Origin: Bacillota bacterium
GTDB taxonomy: Bacteria; Bacillota; Clostridia; Lachnospirales; Lachnospiraceae
Reading direction: 5' to 3'
NCBI GenBank assembly: GCA_023414875.1
Contig: JAEZMV010000025.1
Coordinates: 77,981 to 141,980, forward strand
DNA length: 64,000 nt
The position numbers were made by a program, and so were the translations under genes. The notes under the pieces are model-generated. The model saw nothing but the letters and a program-made list of their open reading frames with translations. It was not told the origin of the DNA and did not search any database. Positions 1-8,729 of the stretch are shown piece by piece; the stretch's first letter is position 1; every line of letters begins with the position of its first letter.

Positions 1-98
1 AACTGAACATATAGATTCAGATGATAAAAATAACAAGAGTGTCACTGCGTATAGCGAGGGTTGTTGGCTTCGAATCCGGTATTGAAATAGAAGTATGA
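1..98 (+). pseudogene. serine recombinase C-terminal tail, frameshifted remnant
   Basis: The last ten codons before the stop at 96-98 read FESGIEIEV, the usual end of large serine recombinases (a FKSGIEIEV-like tail). Just upstream, in another frame, NKSVTAYSEG resembles the preceding KVTVYEDG-like strand, so a frameshift lies near position 60-65. The rest of the gene is outside the window. It is probably the 3' end of a decayed integrase-type recombinase. The match is short, so confidence is moderate. Confidence 0.45.
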
Positions 99-296
99 TA
101 TATGTAAAAGGATGAATTATAATTTTATATGCAATGTCTGTATAAACGGTTTAAGTGATTTTTTCTTAAACCGTAATTTTTTTGCTGATTGGACATGGTG
201 TGTCTGGCAAGTATGCTAGAGTAATTATAAATTTATGTAAATTGAACTATATTTTTGTAGAAGATAATAGTAAAATAAAAAATCAGGAGGAGTATT

Positions 297-710
297 ATGC
301 TTAAGCTTATTTTTACTTTTGTAACAGACCAATTTACTTTATTTGATAACTATCTTTACAACTACATAAGCATGGGGATCATAGGGATTATAGCTTTTGC
401 GATTGCATACGGGATAGTAGGTAGGTTATATGACGGTGGTATGATTTCAGGATCAGGAATTGGTAGTATGTTGCATTGGACATTACGACTGATTGTCTGT
501 ACGGCATTGTTTCTGAGCGTATCATTTGTTATCTGGATTGTGAAGTTAATTCTTACAATTCCTATATATGTTTGGTTGATTATTACAGGAGTTAGTGCGC
601 TGGGATTCATAATTACTATTATTGGGAAAATAATTCACGGACTAATTAGGACAAAGTTACTACATGTTAGGCTATCGGAGGGAAATGTAATAAATCGCGA
701 CAGGATCTGA
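297..710 (+). CDS. small multi-pass membrane protein of unknown function
   Basis: This 137-residue protein starts at an ATG behind a strong ribosome-binding site (AGGAGG at about 285-290). Three hydrophobic stretches are visible, at about residues 25-45, 62-85 and 86-110, so it is probably a three-pass inner-membrane protein. No family is recognised. The last residues are encoded in DNA that, in another frame, is the start of a serine-recombinase tail (692-874), so the native C-terminus may have been replaced when the recombinase fragment was joined here. It sits between two recombinase remnants, which suggests mobile-element cargo. Confidence 0.6.
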   Translation: MLKLIFTFVTDQFTLFDNYLYNYISMGIIGIIAFAIAYGIVGRLYDGGMISGSGIGSMLHWTLRLIVCTALFLSVSFVIWIVKLILTIPIYVWLIITGVSALGFIITIIGKIIHGLIRTKLLHVRLSEGNVINRDRI

Positions 711-874
711 AAACCCGAATCAATGAGACGATGAGTTTCTTTAACAACCTGCCCTGCGAACTGACTGAATACGAAGAAGAGTATGTGAGGACTCTCTTGG
801 AAAAGATAATGGTTTACGACGACCACATCATAATTGAATTTAAGTCCGGAATTGAAATTCAAATAGATGAATAA
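692..874 (+). pseudogene. serine recombinase C-terminal fragment
   Basis: An open frame of 60 codons without a start ends at TAA 872-874. It contains LTEYEEEYVRTLLEKIMVYD and then IEFKSGIEIQIDE, the characteristic C-terminal segment of large serine recombinases/resolvases of Firmicutes mobile elements. The catalytic N-terminal domain and recombinase domain are absent. It is the second such tail within 900 bp (see 1-98). A terminator follows directly. Confidence 0.75.
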
Positions 875-890
875 TTAGCAATGAAAAACA

Positions 891-930
891 CCTGCAACTC
901 TTATGCTTGAGTTGCGGGTTTCGTTGTTTT
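891..930 (+). terminator. intrinsic terminator after recombinase remnant
   Basis: A 10-bp stem (CCTGCAACTC 891-900 with GAGTTGCGGG 909-918, one G-U pair) and an 8-nt loop are followed by a T-rich run to 930. Confidence 0.8.
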
Positions 931-977
931 TAAACATTTTATGTGTAAATATTGTAAATTGAAACCAAATGATTTAA

Positions 978-1100
978 AATAATCCTATTGAGGTTTGGAG
1001 GAATTACTACGATCTTGAAGAGTACATTCTTAAACAGATAGATCAGTATGTATTGCAACTTGTGAAAGATTTCTTTCCGAAGTATGATAAGAAGAAGTAA
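978..1100 (+). pseudogene. unidentified 3' coding fragment
   Basis: A 40-codon open frame with no start codon ends at TAA 1098-1100. It reads like real protein (VWRNYYDLEEYI, then VKDFFPKYDKKK, amphipathic and charged) and lies between the recombinase terminator and the helicase gene. I do not recognise the family. It may be the tail of a deleted gene of the island, or chance. Confidence 0.25.
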
Positions 1101-1160
1101 GCCTGAGTTCTGTTTCCGTGTATGTATAAATTATAAATATGAAAAACAAGGCGGTTTGTT

Positions 1161-4100
1161 ATGAATAGAAAAGCAGTAAATAGCATAATTCAGGAAATAA
1201 ATTATGACGTTTGGAGAAAAAGCCCATGGTGCTACGTTAAACTGCAGTCCCTTTTAGAGATTGCGGTAGACAAGTACTTATGGTCCATATTTTCATTAAC
1301 CGATGTTCAATCATTAAAGCATAAGCTTGACATTGTAAGCGGCAGACTTAGCCAAAATCTTGGAATCATATATGAGCTAAATAAAAAAGCAAATGATATG
1401 AAGCACAATAGTGATAAGGACGTTCGCTATGAGTTCGATTTTTTAAAAAATTACTTTACTGAATATAATGGACTTATCAAATCTACACTTCCTAATATGA
1501 CGGATTTGTTCCTTGATGAGAGTATTTTCAATCCGCAATCTACTATTTTTGATCATGAACAACAGATTGTAAAAACTGATGAAAAAGCAGGCCCTAATTC
1601 ACAAAAAAAACTCACAAAATTCATTTATATTAATTCTGGCGTAGGAAGGCAAGACTATGGATTTAAGGTTTACTGCTTAGAAAGCGGAAACGAACTTAGT
1701 GACTTTCAGAAAAGCATCTATGCAACCATTTTCAATTTTTTGCAACGAAGCAACGTCGCAAAAAAGAATCTTTTTATTGAAAGATATGAAGGCGAAGCTG
1801 GGCATAATGTTGACTTTTACAAAGTTTTTAGATATCAATTGCTGATATTGACACTTCTGAGGTGTGGCAATAATAGCAATAATACACTTGTTTTGAATGC
1901 TGTGAAATCCGAACAAGAATCCATTCATGTTGCTTGTCTAAATATTAATCACTATGTTGATATGCTTTCACAACTGTGCGGCAGGCAGAGTCCATTGATT
2001 GAAATCGCCTTCAGCGACTCTGGAATCAAAGTATCCTTAGAGAAAAGAACAGATTGCTATATTGAGAATATTGGAAACCGAGAAAACAATACCCGAGACT
2101 TTTGGCTATCACCAAGTCTATTATATAGCATTTCCATTGAGAAACATGAGGGGATTCTAAGAGAGTTTCTTCATGACTTCTTTGACTATAAAGACTTTAG
2201 ACCAGGACAATTAGAGGCAATTGCAAATTCACTAAATACCAAGAATCGTTCTATCTGCATAATGCCAACCGGTGCAGGAAAATCAATTGTTTTTTATATG
2301 AATGCACTATTGTCAGCTTGCCCGACAATTGTAATATCACCAACTTCTGTCCTTGCAAAAGATCAACAAAGAAACTTAAAGGAGCTACATAACATTGATG
2401 ATTGTGCTATATATGCAGACAACATAGAAGAAATTCTTGGATTAAACAATAAGCTAATATATGTGACGCCGGAGGATTTACAAAAGCATAAGCTTATTCT
2501 CCGAATAATTCATTTTAATACCAGTGGAATGATTGCAAATGTTATTCTGGATGAGATCCATACATTGTGTAACTGGAGTCATGACTTCAGACCTGATTAC
2601 CTTATGCTTTGCAATAATCTATTCACTTTCGTCGATCGATGTAGGTATTTAGGGTTTACTGCTACGGCAAACTACAAGGTTTTAACAGACTTGATACGAC
2701 AGTTCAAGATCGAGCCACAAAATGTTATACAACCTATTAGTTTTAATGCCGGAAACTTCGAGTTCGATTATATACAGTGCAAAGACGATACCAATCAAAT
2801 ATTGGCTTTGCTTAAGACTATCGAGCAATTCATAAATCATAGAAAGCACCAAGAAGATAAGATGATTGTTTTCACACATAATGTTGATGAATCAAAGACC
2901 ATCTCACAAGCTCTGGCAAAATTGGAAAACTACGATACAAACTGCTTTGATGAGGAACATACATATTCGTATAAGGAGTTTACAACTGGAGTGAAACACG
3001 TTCTCATTGCCGATAGCGAAATGGGCATTGGAATCAACCTTCCAAATGTTGTGTGCACTGTTCACTATGGATTGCCTAATTCAAAAGCGCAGTATGTTCA
3101 GGAAATTGGAAGAGCTAATAGACGTCTCAATTATGGAAAGTCGATTGTTATTTTCAGAGATACTAATAATCTGAATGACGAAGAACACAAGTTGATTAGC
3201 TTTGAGACATCAATAGATGAGATCATTAACATCATAAAGTTAATAGACACAGATTTAAGCAGGGTATTCTCATCAATCCTTGGTTCTACTGAAAATTATA
3301 GTGCATCTTCCTCACAAATAATCTCAATTTATAAGCAGATTAAGGATGTCGAGAATTACGAAGTCATTACTTTCAGAAAAAACAACTCGCAAAGCAAGAA
3401 ATATATCCAGAAGTACTTATATAAATTGCATCTCTTGGGAGTGATTGAAAACTGGTATATTAGGTCAGAGGATGATCGCTCTATCTGTATACAAATTGAG
3501 GTAGATTTTCAGAAACTTGATTTGGATTGCGTTAAGGATAAGGCAATCTCATATCTTAATACGATGGGGAAATTTTATAAATATACATATGATATTGGCA
3601 ATGCCGACAACATCAACGATATCGTGTACATCTTTGAAAAATGGTTCTATGATGAATTTTTGAGATATCATAGAGAACAACTATTGAATGTGGTGGAATT
3701 CTTTAATTACTATGCTGCGAAGAATAACAGTAACGAAATCAAGAAAGAGTTGTTAAATTACTTTACCACAACACTCCAAAAGGTCGATAACCAAAAAGAA
3801 TATCTGGAAGGAGTGTCCCAAGAAGAAATACTTGAGAGCAAGATGCATATCGATTCAAACATCAATTCCGCTGCTGAAGAGTTACTGACTAATGCATATG
3901 ACCCGAAACTTGATTTGATTTGCTACCTATACAACAACCAGCGAAACAACAACGATGCTGTATCAAGATTATTGCGAGTAGTTGACAATTTGGCTGATGT
4001 TGATAGACGCAATCTGCTGGAGTACGTGTACAATTTTTACGAAGGGATGAATCTTGAGAATCGATTAAAAGTTTTTGGTAAGCTTTCAGAATACTATTCT

Positions 4101-4202
4101 GAAGAAGAAACAATAGATGTTTTATACAGGCGAATACCCAATGATGAAATTTACTATGGATATCTTGCCGAAACAATGAATAATGCATTTTGGAGGAATT
4201 AA
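1161..4202 (+). CDS. large RecQ-like superfamily 2 DNA helicase
   Basis: A 1013-residue protein. The RecQ-type helicase core starts near residue 341 with the Q-motif-like segment DYKDFRPGQLEAI. It continues with Walker A PTGAGKS (~370-376), motif II DEIH (~464, instead of the usual DEAH/DEVH), motif III GFTATAN (~498-503), and motif VI VQEIGRANRR (~646-655, RecQ-type QxxGRxxR). This predicts ATP-dependent 3'-5' DNA unwinding. Residues 1-330 match nothing I recognise, and the ~350 residues after the core show no HRDC domain. Typical RecQ is ~600-720 residues, so both flanks are extra. The next gene starts 2 nt after its stop, so the two are probably one transcript. Recombinase tails upstream argue for mobile-island cargo. 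A defence or plasmid-restriction role is inference. Confidence 0.85.
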   Translation: MNRKAVNSIIQEINYDVWRKSPWCYVKLQSLLEIAVDKYLWSIFSLTDVQSLKHKLDIVSGRLSQNLGIIYELNKKANDMKHNSDKDVRYEFDFLKNYFTEYNGLIKSTLPNMTDLFLDESIFNPQSTIFDHEQQIVKTDEKAGPNSQKKLTKFIYINSGVGRQDYGFKVYCLESGNELSDFQKSIYATIFNFLQRSNVAKKNLFIERYEGEAGHNVDFYKVFRYQLLILTLLRCGNNSNNTLVLNAVKSEQESIHVACLNINHYVDMLSQLCGRQSPLIEIAFSDSGIKVSLEKRTDCYIENIGNRENNTRDFWLSPSLLYSISIEKHEGILREFLHDFFDYKDFRPGQLEAIANSLNTKNRSICIMPTGAGKSIVFYMNALLSACPTIVISPTSVLAKDQQRNLKELHNIDDCAIYADNIEEILGLNNKLIYVTPEDLQKHKLILRIIHFNTSGMIANVILDEIHTLCNWSHDFRPDYLMLCNNLFTFVDRCRYLGFTATANYKVLTDLIRQFKIEPQNVIQPISFNAGNFEFDYIQCKDDTNQILALLKTIEQFINHRKHQEDKMIVFTHNVDESKTISQALAKLENYDTNCFDEEHTYSYKEFTTGVKHVLIADSEMGIGINLPNVVCTVHYGLPNSKAQYVQEIGRANRRLNYGKSIVIFRDTNNLNDEEHKLISFETSIDEIINIIKLIDTDLSRVFSSILGSTENYSASSSQIISIYKQIKDVENYEVITFRKNNSQSKKYIQKYLYKLHLLGVIENWYIRSEDDRSICIQIEVDFQKLDLDCVKDKAISYLNTMGKFYKYTYDIGNADNINDIVYIFEKWFYDEFLRYHREQLLNVVEFFNYYAAKNNSNEIKKELLNYFTTTLQKVDNQKEYLEGVSQEEILESKMHIDSNINSAAEELLTNAYDPKLDLICYLYNNQRNNNDAVSRLLRVVDNLADVDRRNLLEYVYNFYEGMNLENRLKVFGKLSEYYSEEETIDVLYRRIPNDEIYYGYLAETMNNAFWRN

Positions 4203-4204
4203 TA

Positions 4205-4681
4205 ATGGTCAAGGATGTTGAAGAACTAAGAAACGAAATAGAACTATTTGAGGACAATATGAAAAGGTCTAACGGGATGATAGATTTGATGGGAGATGGT
4301 ATAGAACGTCTTAACCGCAATTATGAAGAATTGCGTGAACTATCGAAGGAAGTACAAACAACAAACGATTCGTTTGTTCATAACGTAGAACTTCTTCGCT
4401 CAGAATTACAGAATTGTGAGAAGGAATTAAATACCAAGGCTGATCAGAATGTTGTTGATATGAGGAGAGAAATCTTCTCACTATCCGAAACGCTAAATAA
4501 AACGATGACGTCCTTTTGGAAAGAAGTGTCTGCAGAAACAAAAAGGGAATCTGAACAATTAAGGCAAAAACTTGATAGTATGGAGATCAATCTCGAAACG
4601 AAGATAAAAAAAGTGAACACTTTTGCTATCATATCTTGTGTCATTGCTGCCATAAGTTTGGTCATGGCACTTGTCAGGTAA
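4205..4681 (+). CDS. coiled-coil protein with C-terminal membrane anchor
   Basis: The chosen start is ATG 4205, 8 nt after GGAGG (4192-4196) inside the end of the helicase gene. An earlier in-frame start at 4190 would lack this site. The 158-residue product is almost entirely charged, heptad-like helix (about residues 5-130), then one hydrophobic segment, FAIISCVIAAISLVMALV, at the extreme C-terminus. It should therefore be a tail-anchored rod with its coiled coil in the cytoplasm. The tight spacing to the RecQ-like helicase predicts co-translation and a shared role, for example tethering or sensing at the membrane. No family is recognised. Confidence 0.75.
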   Translation: MVKDVEELRNEIELFEDNMKRSNGMIDLMGDGIERLNRNYEELRELSKEVQTTNDSFVHNVELLRSELQNCEKELNTKADQNVVDMRREIFSLSETLNKTMTSFWKEVSAETKRESEQLRQKLDSMEINLETKIKKVNTFAIISCVIAAISLVMALVR

Positions 4682-4864
4682 TCATCGGATCTGTTTTATC
4701 ACATGCCGTTATAGAAAAGGACATCATTAATATAGTTATTAGCGTCAAAAGATTTTTTTCATGCAATTCCTTATTTACTTTATTAATTATAGATACATTC
4801 AAACACTGTACAATTGCAATGCGATTTTTGTTATAAATGTGTAAAAAAGTCGAGGGGGATCATA

Positions 4865-5662
4865 TTGACAAACAAAGAAAAGAATCATGTAGTGTATCGT
4901 TTTGCTTACAACTATCTTCTTGACATTTTACCAAATAAAATAAATTCTGATGATCTGCAGAAGTATTTTGTTGGAGATAGACGAGATTTTAGTTCATTGA
5001 CTGATGTATATGAACAATTAATTCAATCTGCACAGAATTATCAGGGTATGCCAAATGTTATAAAGTTTACTGAACGAAAAGAGCAGATTAAGACAATTTT
5101 ATTTAAGTATAACTTTATTGAAATTGCTACATATAATATTGAGGACTTGTATCAGATATTCAGAAAAAAATTCAACGTTACAAGTGAGGATAGCAATCGT
5201 AATAGCTGGCATAAATGGAGTAAATCAATCATTGATGCGGCAAAATTTATATGTAACTTTGATAATATAGACGATTTCAAAACCTTTGTTAATCAGTTTG
5301 ACTATAATTTGCCGACTAGAATGGCGTTGCCATTGCTTATTTCTAATAAAATTAGCGGTATTGGATTTGCATTGGCCTGTGATTGCTTGAAAGAGTTAGG
5401 TTATACTAACTACCCTAAGCCCGATTCGCATTTGATAGATGTATTTAACGGATTGGGATTGTCGGAGAAAAAGGATATCTCCGTATTTGAAGCCATTGTT
5501 AAAATGTCGGATGATTGTAAGGAAATAGATGAGTCTATAACTCCATATAAAATCGATAAAATAATCTGGTTAATATGTTCCGGTAGATTTTATCATGATG
5601 ATATTACAATTAGAGCGCATAAAGATGATTTTATAAAGATGGCTACTCGGGATTTGAAATAA
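4865..5662 (+). CDS. HhH-GPD-like (DNA glycosylase-fold) protein, hypothetical
   Basis: The likely start is TTG 4865, preceded by GAGGGGG (4852-4858); an ATG at 4814 has no ribosome-binding site. The 265-residue product carries ISGIGFALACDCLKELGY (~162-180) followed by YPKPDSHLIDVF. This has the layout of a helix-hairpin-helix (G-x-G) with a downstream conserved Asp, as in HhH-GPD base-excision glycosylases. The rest is too divergent to assign a substrate. It stands alone, 180 bp after the membrane coiled-coil gene. A nucleic-acid repair or surveillance role inside the island is inference. Confidence 0.6.
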   Translation: MTNKEKNHVVYRFAYNYLLDILPNKINSDDLQKYFVGDRRDFSSLTDVYEQLIQSAQNYQGMPNVIKFTERKEQIKTILFKYNFIEIATYNIEDLYQIFRKKFNVTSEDSNRNSWHKWSKSIIDAAKFICNFDNIDDFKTFVNQFDYNLPTRMALPLLISNKISGIGFALACDCLKELGYTNYPKPDSHLIDVFNGLGLSEKKDISVFEAIVKMSDDCKEIDESITPYKIDKIIWLICSGRFYHDDITIRAHKDDFIKMATRDLK

Positions 5663-5725
5663 ATGGTATCCCTACTAGTATAATAAAACAATGAAAGAAA
5701 TTATTCTGTAAGGAAGGTGAATTAT

Positions 5726-6151
5726 ATGATTTTAGATGAATTAAGGAAAATAGTTGATGAATTCAATGATCAAGGCAAGATGGAATTCCTCCCAGAAACA
5801 ACAGATGATAAGATATCTGGCTTTGAAAATAAAAATAACGTTACGCTGCCACTTCAGTATAAAAAGTGGTTACGCTTTTCGGATGGTGGAGAATTATTCT
5901 TACCTGCCGGACTTCAGTTATATGGGGTAGAGCATAAGCCAATAATTGACGTTATTGATAATGACAGACCCAGTGACAATTACATTGTAATTGGTGCCTT
6001 AGCTTCCGGAGATCCTATTCTTTTTGAAAAAGGAACCGAAAAAATAGCTATCTACAATCACGAGGCTGGCAGAATAGAGGATGATGAACTTTACCCTGAC
6101 TTTTTTTCGTTTCTGAAGGATTTATATGATTTGTTGGGTATAGGAGGATGA
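5726..6151 (+). CDS. SMI1/KNR4 (SUKH) family immunity protein
   Basis: The start is ATG 5726, 8 nt after AAGGAAGG; a GTG at 5717 overlaps that site. The 141-residue product has the SUKH signature: LPLQYKKWLRFSDGGELFLP near residue 50, a central beta-rich stretch, and an acidic C-terminal FFSFLKDLYDLL. SUKH proteins commonly neutralise nuclease toxins of polymorphic toxin systems. The HNH nuclease gene starts 4 nt after this stop, so the pair is best read as immunity plus cognate toxin on one transcript, with immunity first. Confidence 0.85.
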   Translation: MILDELRKIVDEFNDQGKMEFLPETTDDKISGFENKNNVTLPLQYKKWLRFSDGGELFLPAGLQLYGVEHKPIIDVIDNDRPSDNYIVIGALASGDPILFEKGTEKIAIYNHEAGRIEDDELYPDFFSFLKDLYDLLGIGG

Positions 6152-6155
6152 TTCT

Positions 6156-7082
6156 ATGTCTAGAAGAACCTCTGAAGCCAATAAAGCTATTTGCGAAGCA
6201 TGGAATGCTGAGCAACAATTAGTCCAAGAAGGAAAAGGTACTAGAGACTGGACTCCTGAACAGCAGAAGGATATCCTTGAAAAAGGAAAAGCTTATGATG
6301 AAAAAGGAAAAGCGTTCGAAGGCCATCATATGCTGAATGTAGAGAAATTTCCTGAACACCAGGGCAATCCTCAAAACATAGAGTTTTTATCAAGGCCGGA
6401 GCACTTACAAGCGCATGATGGAAATTATCAGAACCCTACTCGTGGATATTTTGATTATATTACCGGGGAAACAAGATTCTTTGAAAATGGTAATTTAGAG
6501 CCGTGTATTGTCATTGAATTGAGCAATCCTATTATCAATATTAGTGATCTACCATCGGAAACAGTATCTGATAAGAAAGTTGTTTCTGATGAAGAAAAAG
6601 TAGTAGAGGGTGTAATCAAAGACAATACAGAGAAGGCCAATGAAGCTGATAATCAAATATTAACAAAAAATAGTGCAGAGTCAATTACTCCTAAAAACAA
6701 AGTGGAATTAAAGAAAAAATCGAGTATTGGAGATAAAATTCTGCACGTAGCAGAGGCAGTTTCAGAGTTTTCAAAACGACACCCTGTTGCTACAAAAATA
6801 ATAAAGTATGTTGTTCCGGTAGCTATTGGAGTAGTTGCTGACGTTGCATCAAAAAGTGGAAGAAGTAATAGTGGGAAAACTCAACTAAAAGTACCGACAA
6901 AGCAGAAGGCAGGTATTAGTTCACAGAGTAATACATTAGAAAAGGTGAGTGAAGTTGTTACACAAGTTGAAGAGGTACTTGAACGAAACTCTCCAGTTGC
7001 ACATACGGTTGGTCCACATCCACAGAGATATAATGGTATATGGAAAGAAAAGGCAGCATACCCACGTGGGGGCAAAAAATAA
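6156..7082 (+). CDS. HNH/GHH-type nuclease, probable toxin
   Basis: A 308-residue protein with AGGAGG just upstream, overlapping the end of the immunity gene. The N-terminal ~100 residues form an HNH-type nuclease: RDWTPEQQKDILEKGKAYDE (30-49), GHH at 56-58 (metal and catalytic His), N74, and PEHLQAHDGN with H83 and H87. This module normally sits at the C-terminus of long secreted toxins; here it is N-terminal, with no export domain in front. Residues ~115-200 are charged linker. A hydrophobic segment IIKYVVPVAIGVVADVA (~214-230) is followed by a basic tail. The target is presumably DNA. Whether it is exported or acts inside cells is unknown. Confidence 0.8.
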   Translation: MSRRTSEANKAICEAWNAEQQLVQEGKGTRDWTPEQQKDILEKGKAYDEKGKAFEGHHMLNVEKFPEHQGNPQNIEFLSRPEHLQAHDGNYQNPTRGYFDYITGETRFFENGNLEPCIVIELSNPIINISDLPSETVSDKKVVSDEEKVVEGVIKDNTEKANEADNQILTKNSAESITPKNKVELKKKSSIGDKILHVAEAVSEFSKRHPVATKIIKYVVPVAIGVVADVASKSGRSNSGKTQLKVPTKQKAGISSQSNTLEKVSEVVTQVEEVLERNSPVAHTVGPHPQRYNGIWKEKAAYPRGGKK

Positions 7083-7501
7083 AAGGCTGATACATTGTAA
7101 CGATTGCTCAAGGCTATCGTTAAAGGTTCGTGGACCAGTTTCCAAATACGGACAGGGATATATAACTTACTTTCTGTCGTGTCGAGGTTTCCGATAAACG
7201 GAAGATTTGAAATCTGCCAATTGAAATCAGTTGGTCAAACTCAACCCACTTCGAAGAAGGGTGAATTCCGTCAGAAGTGGAGTATATGGTGTCGATATGT
7301 TCCCTAGAACCTCAAAACAGTTGATATGTTCCCATGGACGTAGACATCAATAATAAGCACTCGAGCCATTCCGTTGGTGGAAACATATCGAAAGTAGAAG
7401 AGACGTTATAACATCCATATCTCATGGTTGAAGAAAGTTGGTAAGTAAACGCTCCATCATCGCATACGAAAAAGAGACAGCAAAAAGATACAGATTAACA
7501 T

Positions 7502-7532
7502 TTACGACCAACTTACGACAGATTTACGACCA
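7502..7532. repeat. three 11-bp phased direct repeats
   Basis: TTACGACCA (7502-7510), TTACGACA (7513-7520) and TTACGACCA (7524-7532) recur with an exact 11-bp period, so each copy faces the same side of the helix. They could be a protein-binding array or an attachment-site relic; function unknown. Confidence 0.4.
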
Positions 7533-7710
7533 TTTATAATTAATTGTAAAGAATAATGAATTGTATGACAAACAGAACATGCAGGAAATAAGGAAATGAA
7601 GATATATAAAAGGATTTACAGTATCAGGAATGATTTCCCGACGATGAATAGCTTGGAGAAATAAACCCAGGAAAATCAAAGGCATATTTATAAAATTCAT
7701 TTTACTTTTC

Positions 7711-7753
7711 AGGACACTTTTCAAAAATAAAACTTTGAAAGGTGTCCTTTTTG
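7711..7753 (+). terminator. intrinsic terminator
   Basis: AGGACACTTTTC (7711-7722) pairs with GAAAGGTGTCCT (7737-7748), followed by TTTTTG. The nearest plus-strand gene upstream is the HNH nuclease. Confidence 0.75.
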
Positions 7754-7844
7754 CTTGTAGTCGAATATTATCAGACATGTTTGATGTTGAGAGGTGAATA
7801 GCGTTATGGCGAATACAAGTATGGGAATAGAAAGGTATAATTTA

Positions 7845-7873
7845 TTGTGAGAATAAATAATACATGGTATACT
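7845..7873 (+). promoter_or_regulatory. putative promoter of the SWIM gene
   Basis: TTGTGA (7845-7850), a 17-bp spacer, and TATACT (7868-7873). It is 38 bp upstream of the ATG at 7912. Confidence 0.5.
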
Positions 7874-7911
7874 AAAACGAGACGTATAATCTGAGAGAAG
7901 GGTTGGTATAC

Positions 7912-8340
7912 ATGGGATTTATTGAAATTGCCAGCGGTAATTCTGTTTGGCGCGGAATGGATTACTATAAGGAAAAGAAAGTAGTTTCTTGGGAGAGGAC
8001 AGGCCCGGAGACTTATAGTGGTAGAGTATCTGGAAATGGTACGGAGCCGTATATAGTTCATATCGATAAACAGCATCCGAGAAAATCAACCTGCAATTGC
8101 CCCTTTGCAGATGGACGGCGTGTTATCTGTAAGCATATGGTGGCATTATTATTCACTACTGAACCTAAGGTTGCAGAAGACTTTCTCAAAGAAGTTGAAG
8201 AATATGAAGCAGAGGAAGAATCCAGAGAACAGCAACATTATGAGGATTTAAAGAAGTATGTGATGAGCCTTTCCAAACCAGAACTTCAGGAGATGCTTAT
8301 TGATGCATTTATTCAGTTGGAAGAGCGAAGAAACTATTAA
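7912..8340 (+). CDS. SWIM zinc-finger protein
   Basis: The start is ATG 7912, with GAGAGAAGGG upstream; TTG 7903 would be too close to that site. In the 142-residue product, C61-x-C63-x9-C73-x-H75 (STCNCPFADGRRVICKHM) is the SWIM zinc-binding signature, predicted to bind DNA or protein. An acidic helical region follows (about 85-142). The SWIM domain is the only recognisable domain; in many bacteria it accompanies SWI2/SNF2 helicases, but none is adjacent. It has its own promoter and terminator, so it is a monocistronic island gene. Confidence 0.85.
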   Translation: MGFIEIASGNSVWRGMDYYKEKKVVSWERTGPETYSGRVSGNGTEPYIVHIDKQHPRKSTCNCPFADGRRVICKHMVALLFTTEPKVAEDFLKEVEEYEAEEESREQQHYEDLKKYVMSLSKPELQEMLIDAFIQLEERRNY

Positions 8341-8512
8341 TTAGAAACCATAATCATAAAGACATTTTCAAACTAAGATGCGAAGGATGAAAGAATAGAA
8401 ATGTGTATAGATGAATTGCTGGAGGATTTGTAATGATACCGGGAAATAAGTAACAGTATGAAAGAATAAGTAATATGGTTACGGAATCCAATTTAATAAA
8501 TTAGAACTACTA

Positions 8513-8554
8513 AGAGGACATTTTTTAAAGAAATTTAGGAAATGTCCTCTTTTT
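8513..8554 (+). terminator. intrinsic terminator after SWIM gene
   Basis: AGAGGACATTTTTT (8513-8526) pairs with AGGAAATGTCCTCT (8537-8550), then TTTT. The rest of the 8341-8729 gap shows nothing recognisable apart from AT-rich, promoter-like sequence before 8700. Confidence 0.75.
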
Positions 8555-8729
8555 GCGTTTTAATTCTATACATGTTACATTATTTTTTAAAACTTTACAA
8601 GATATGGCTATTATGATATATTGTTACTGCTGTCTTTTTAATGGTAAAATATACCACCTTTATGTTTTATCGACTACTAATAACTTTTAAGAGGACACAT
8701 ATTTATAAGAATGAGAGGGGAATTTTAAA

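Larger units (their letters stand above)
7083..7844. other. gene-poor decayed region
   Basis: About 760 bp hold no credible gene. Short open frames here lack ribosome-binding sites and protein-like composition. The motif gatatgttccc occurs twice near 7292 and 7323. It also holds phased repeats at 7502-7532 and a terminator at 7711-7753. A 14-codon frame at 7806-7850 with GAGAGG upstream may be a leftover gene start. Confidence 0.5.

Noticed and set aside
7104..7307. 67-residue plus-strand frame after the HNH gene
   Set aside because: No ribosome-binding site, no protein-like composition and no recognisable motif; lies in decayed sequence.
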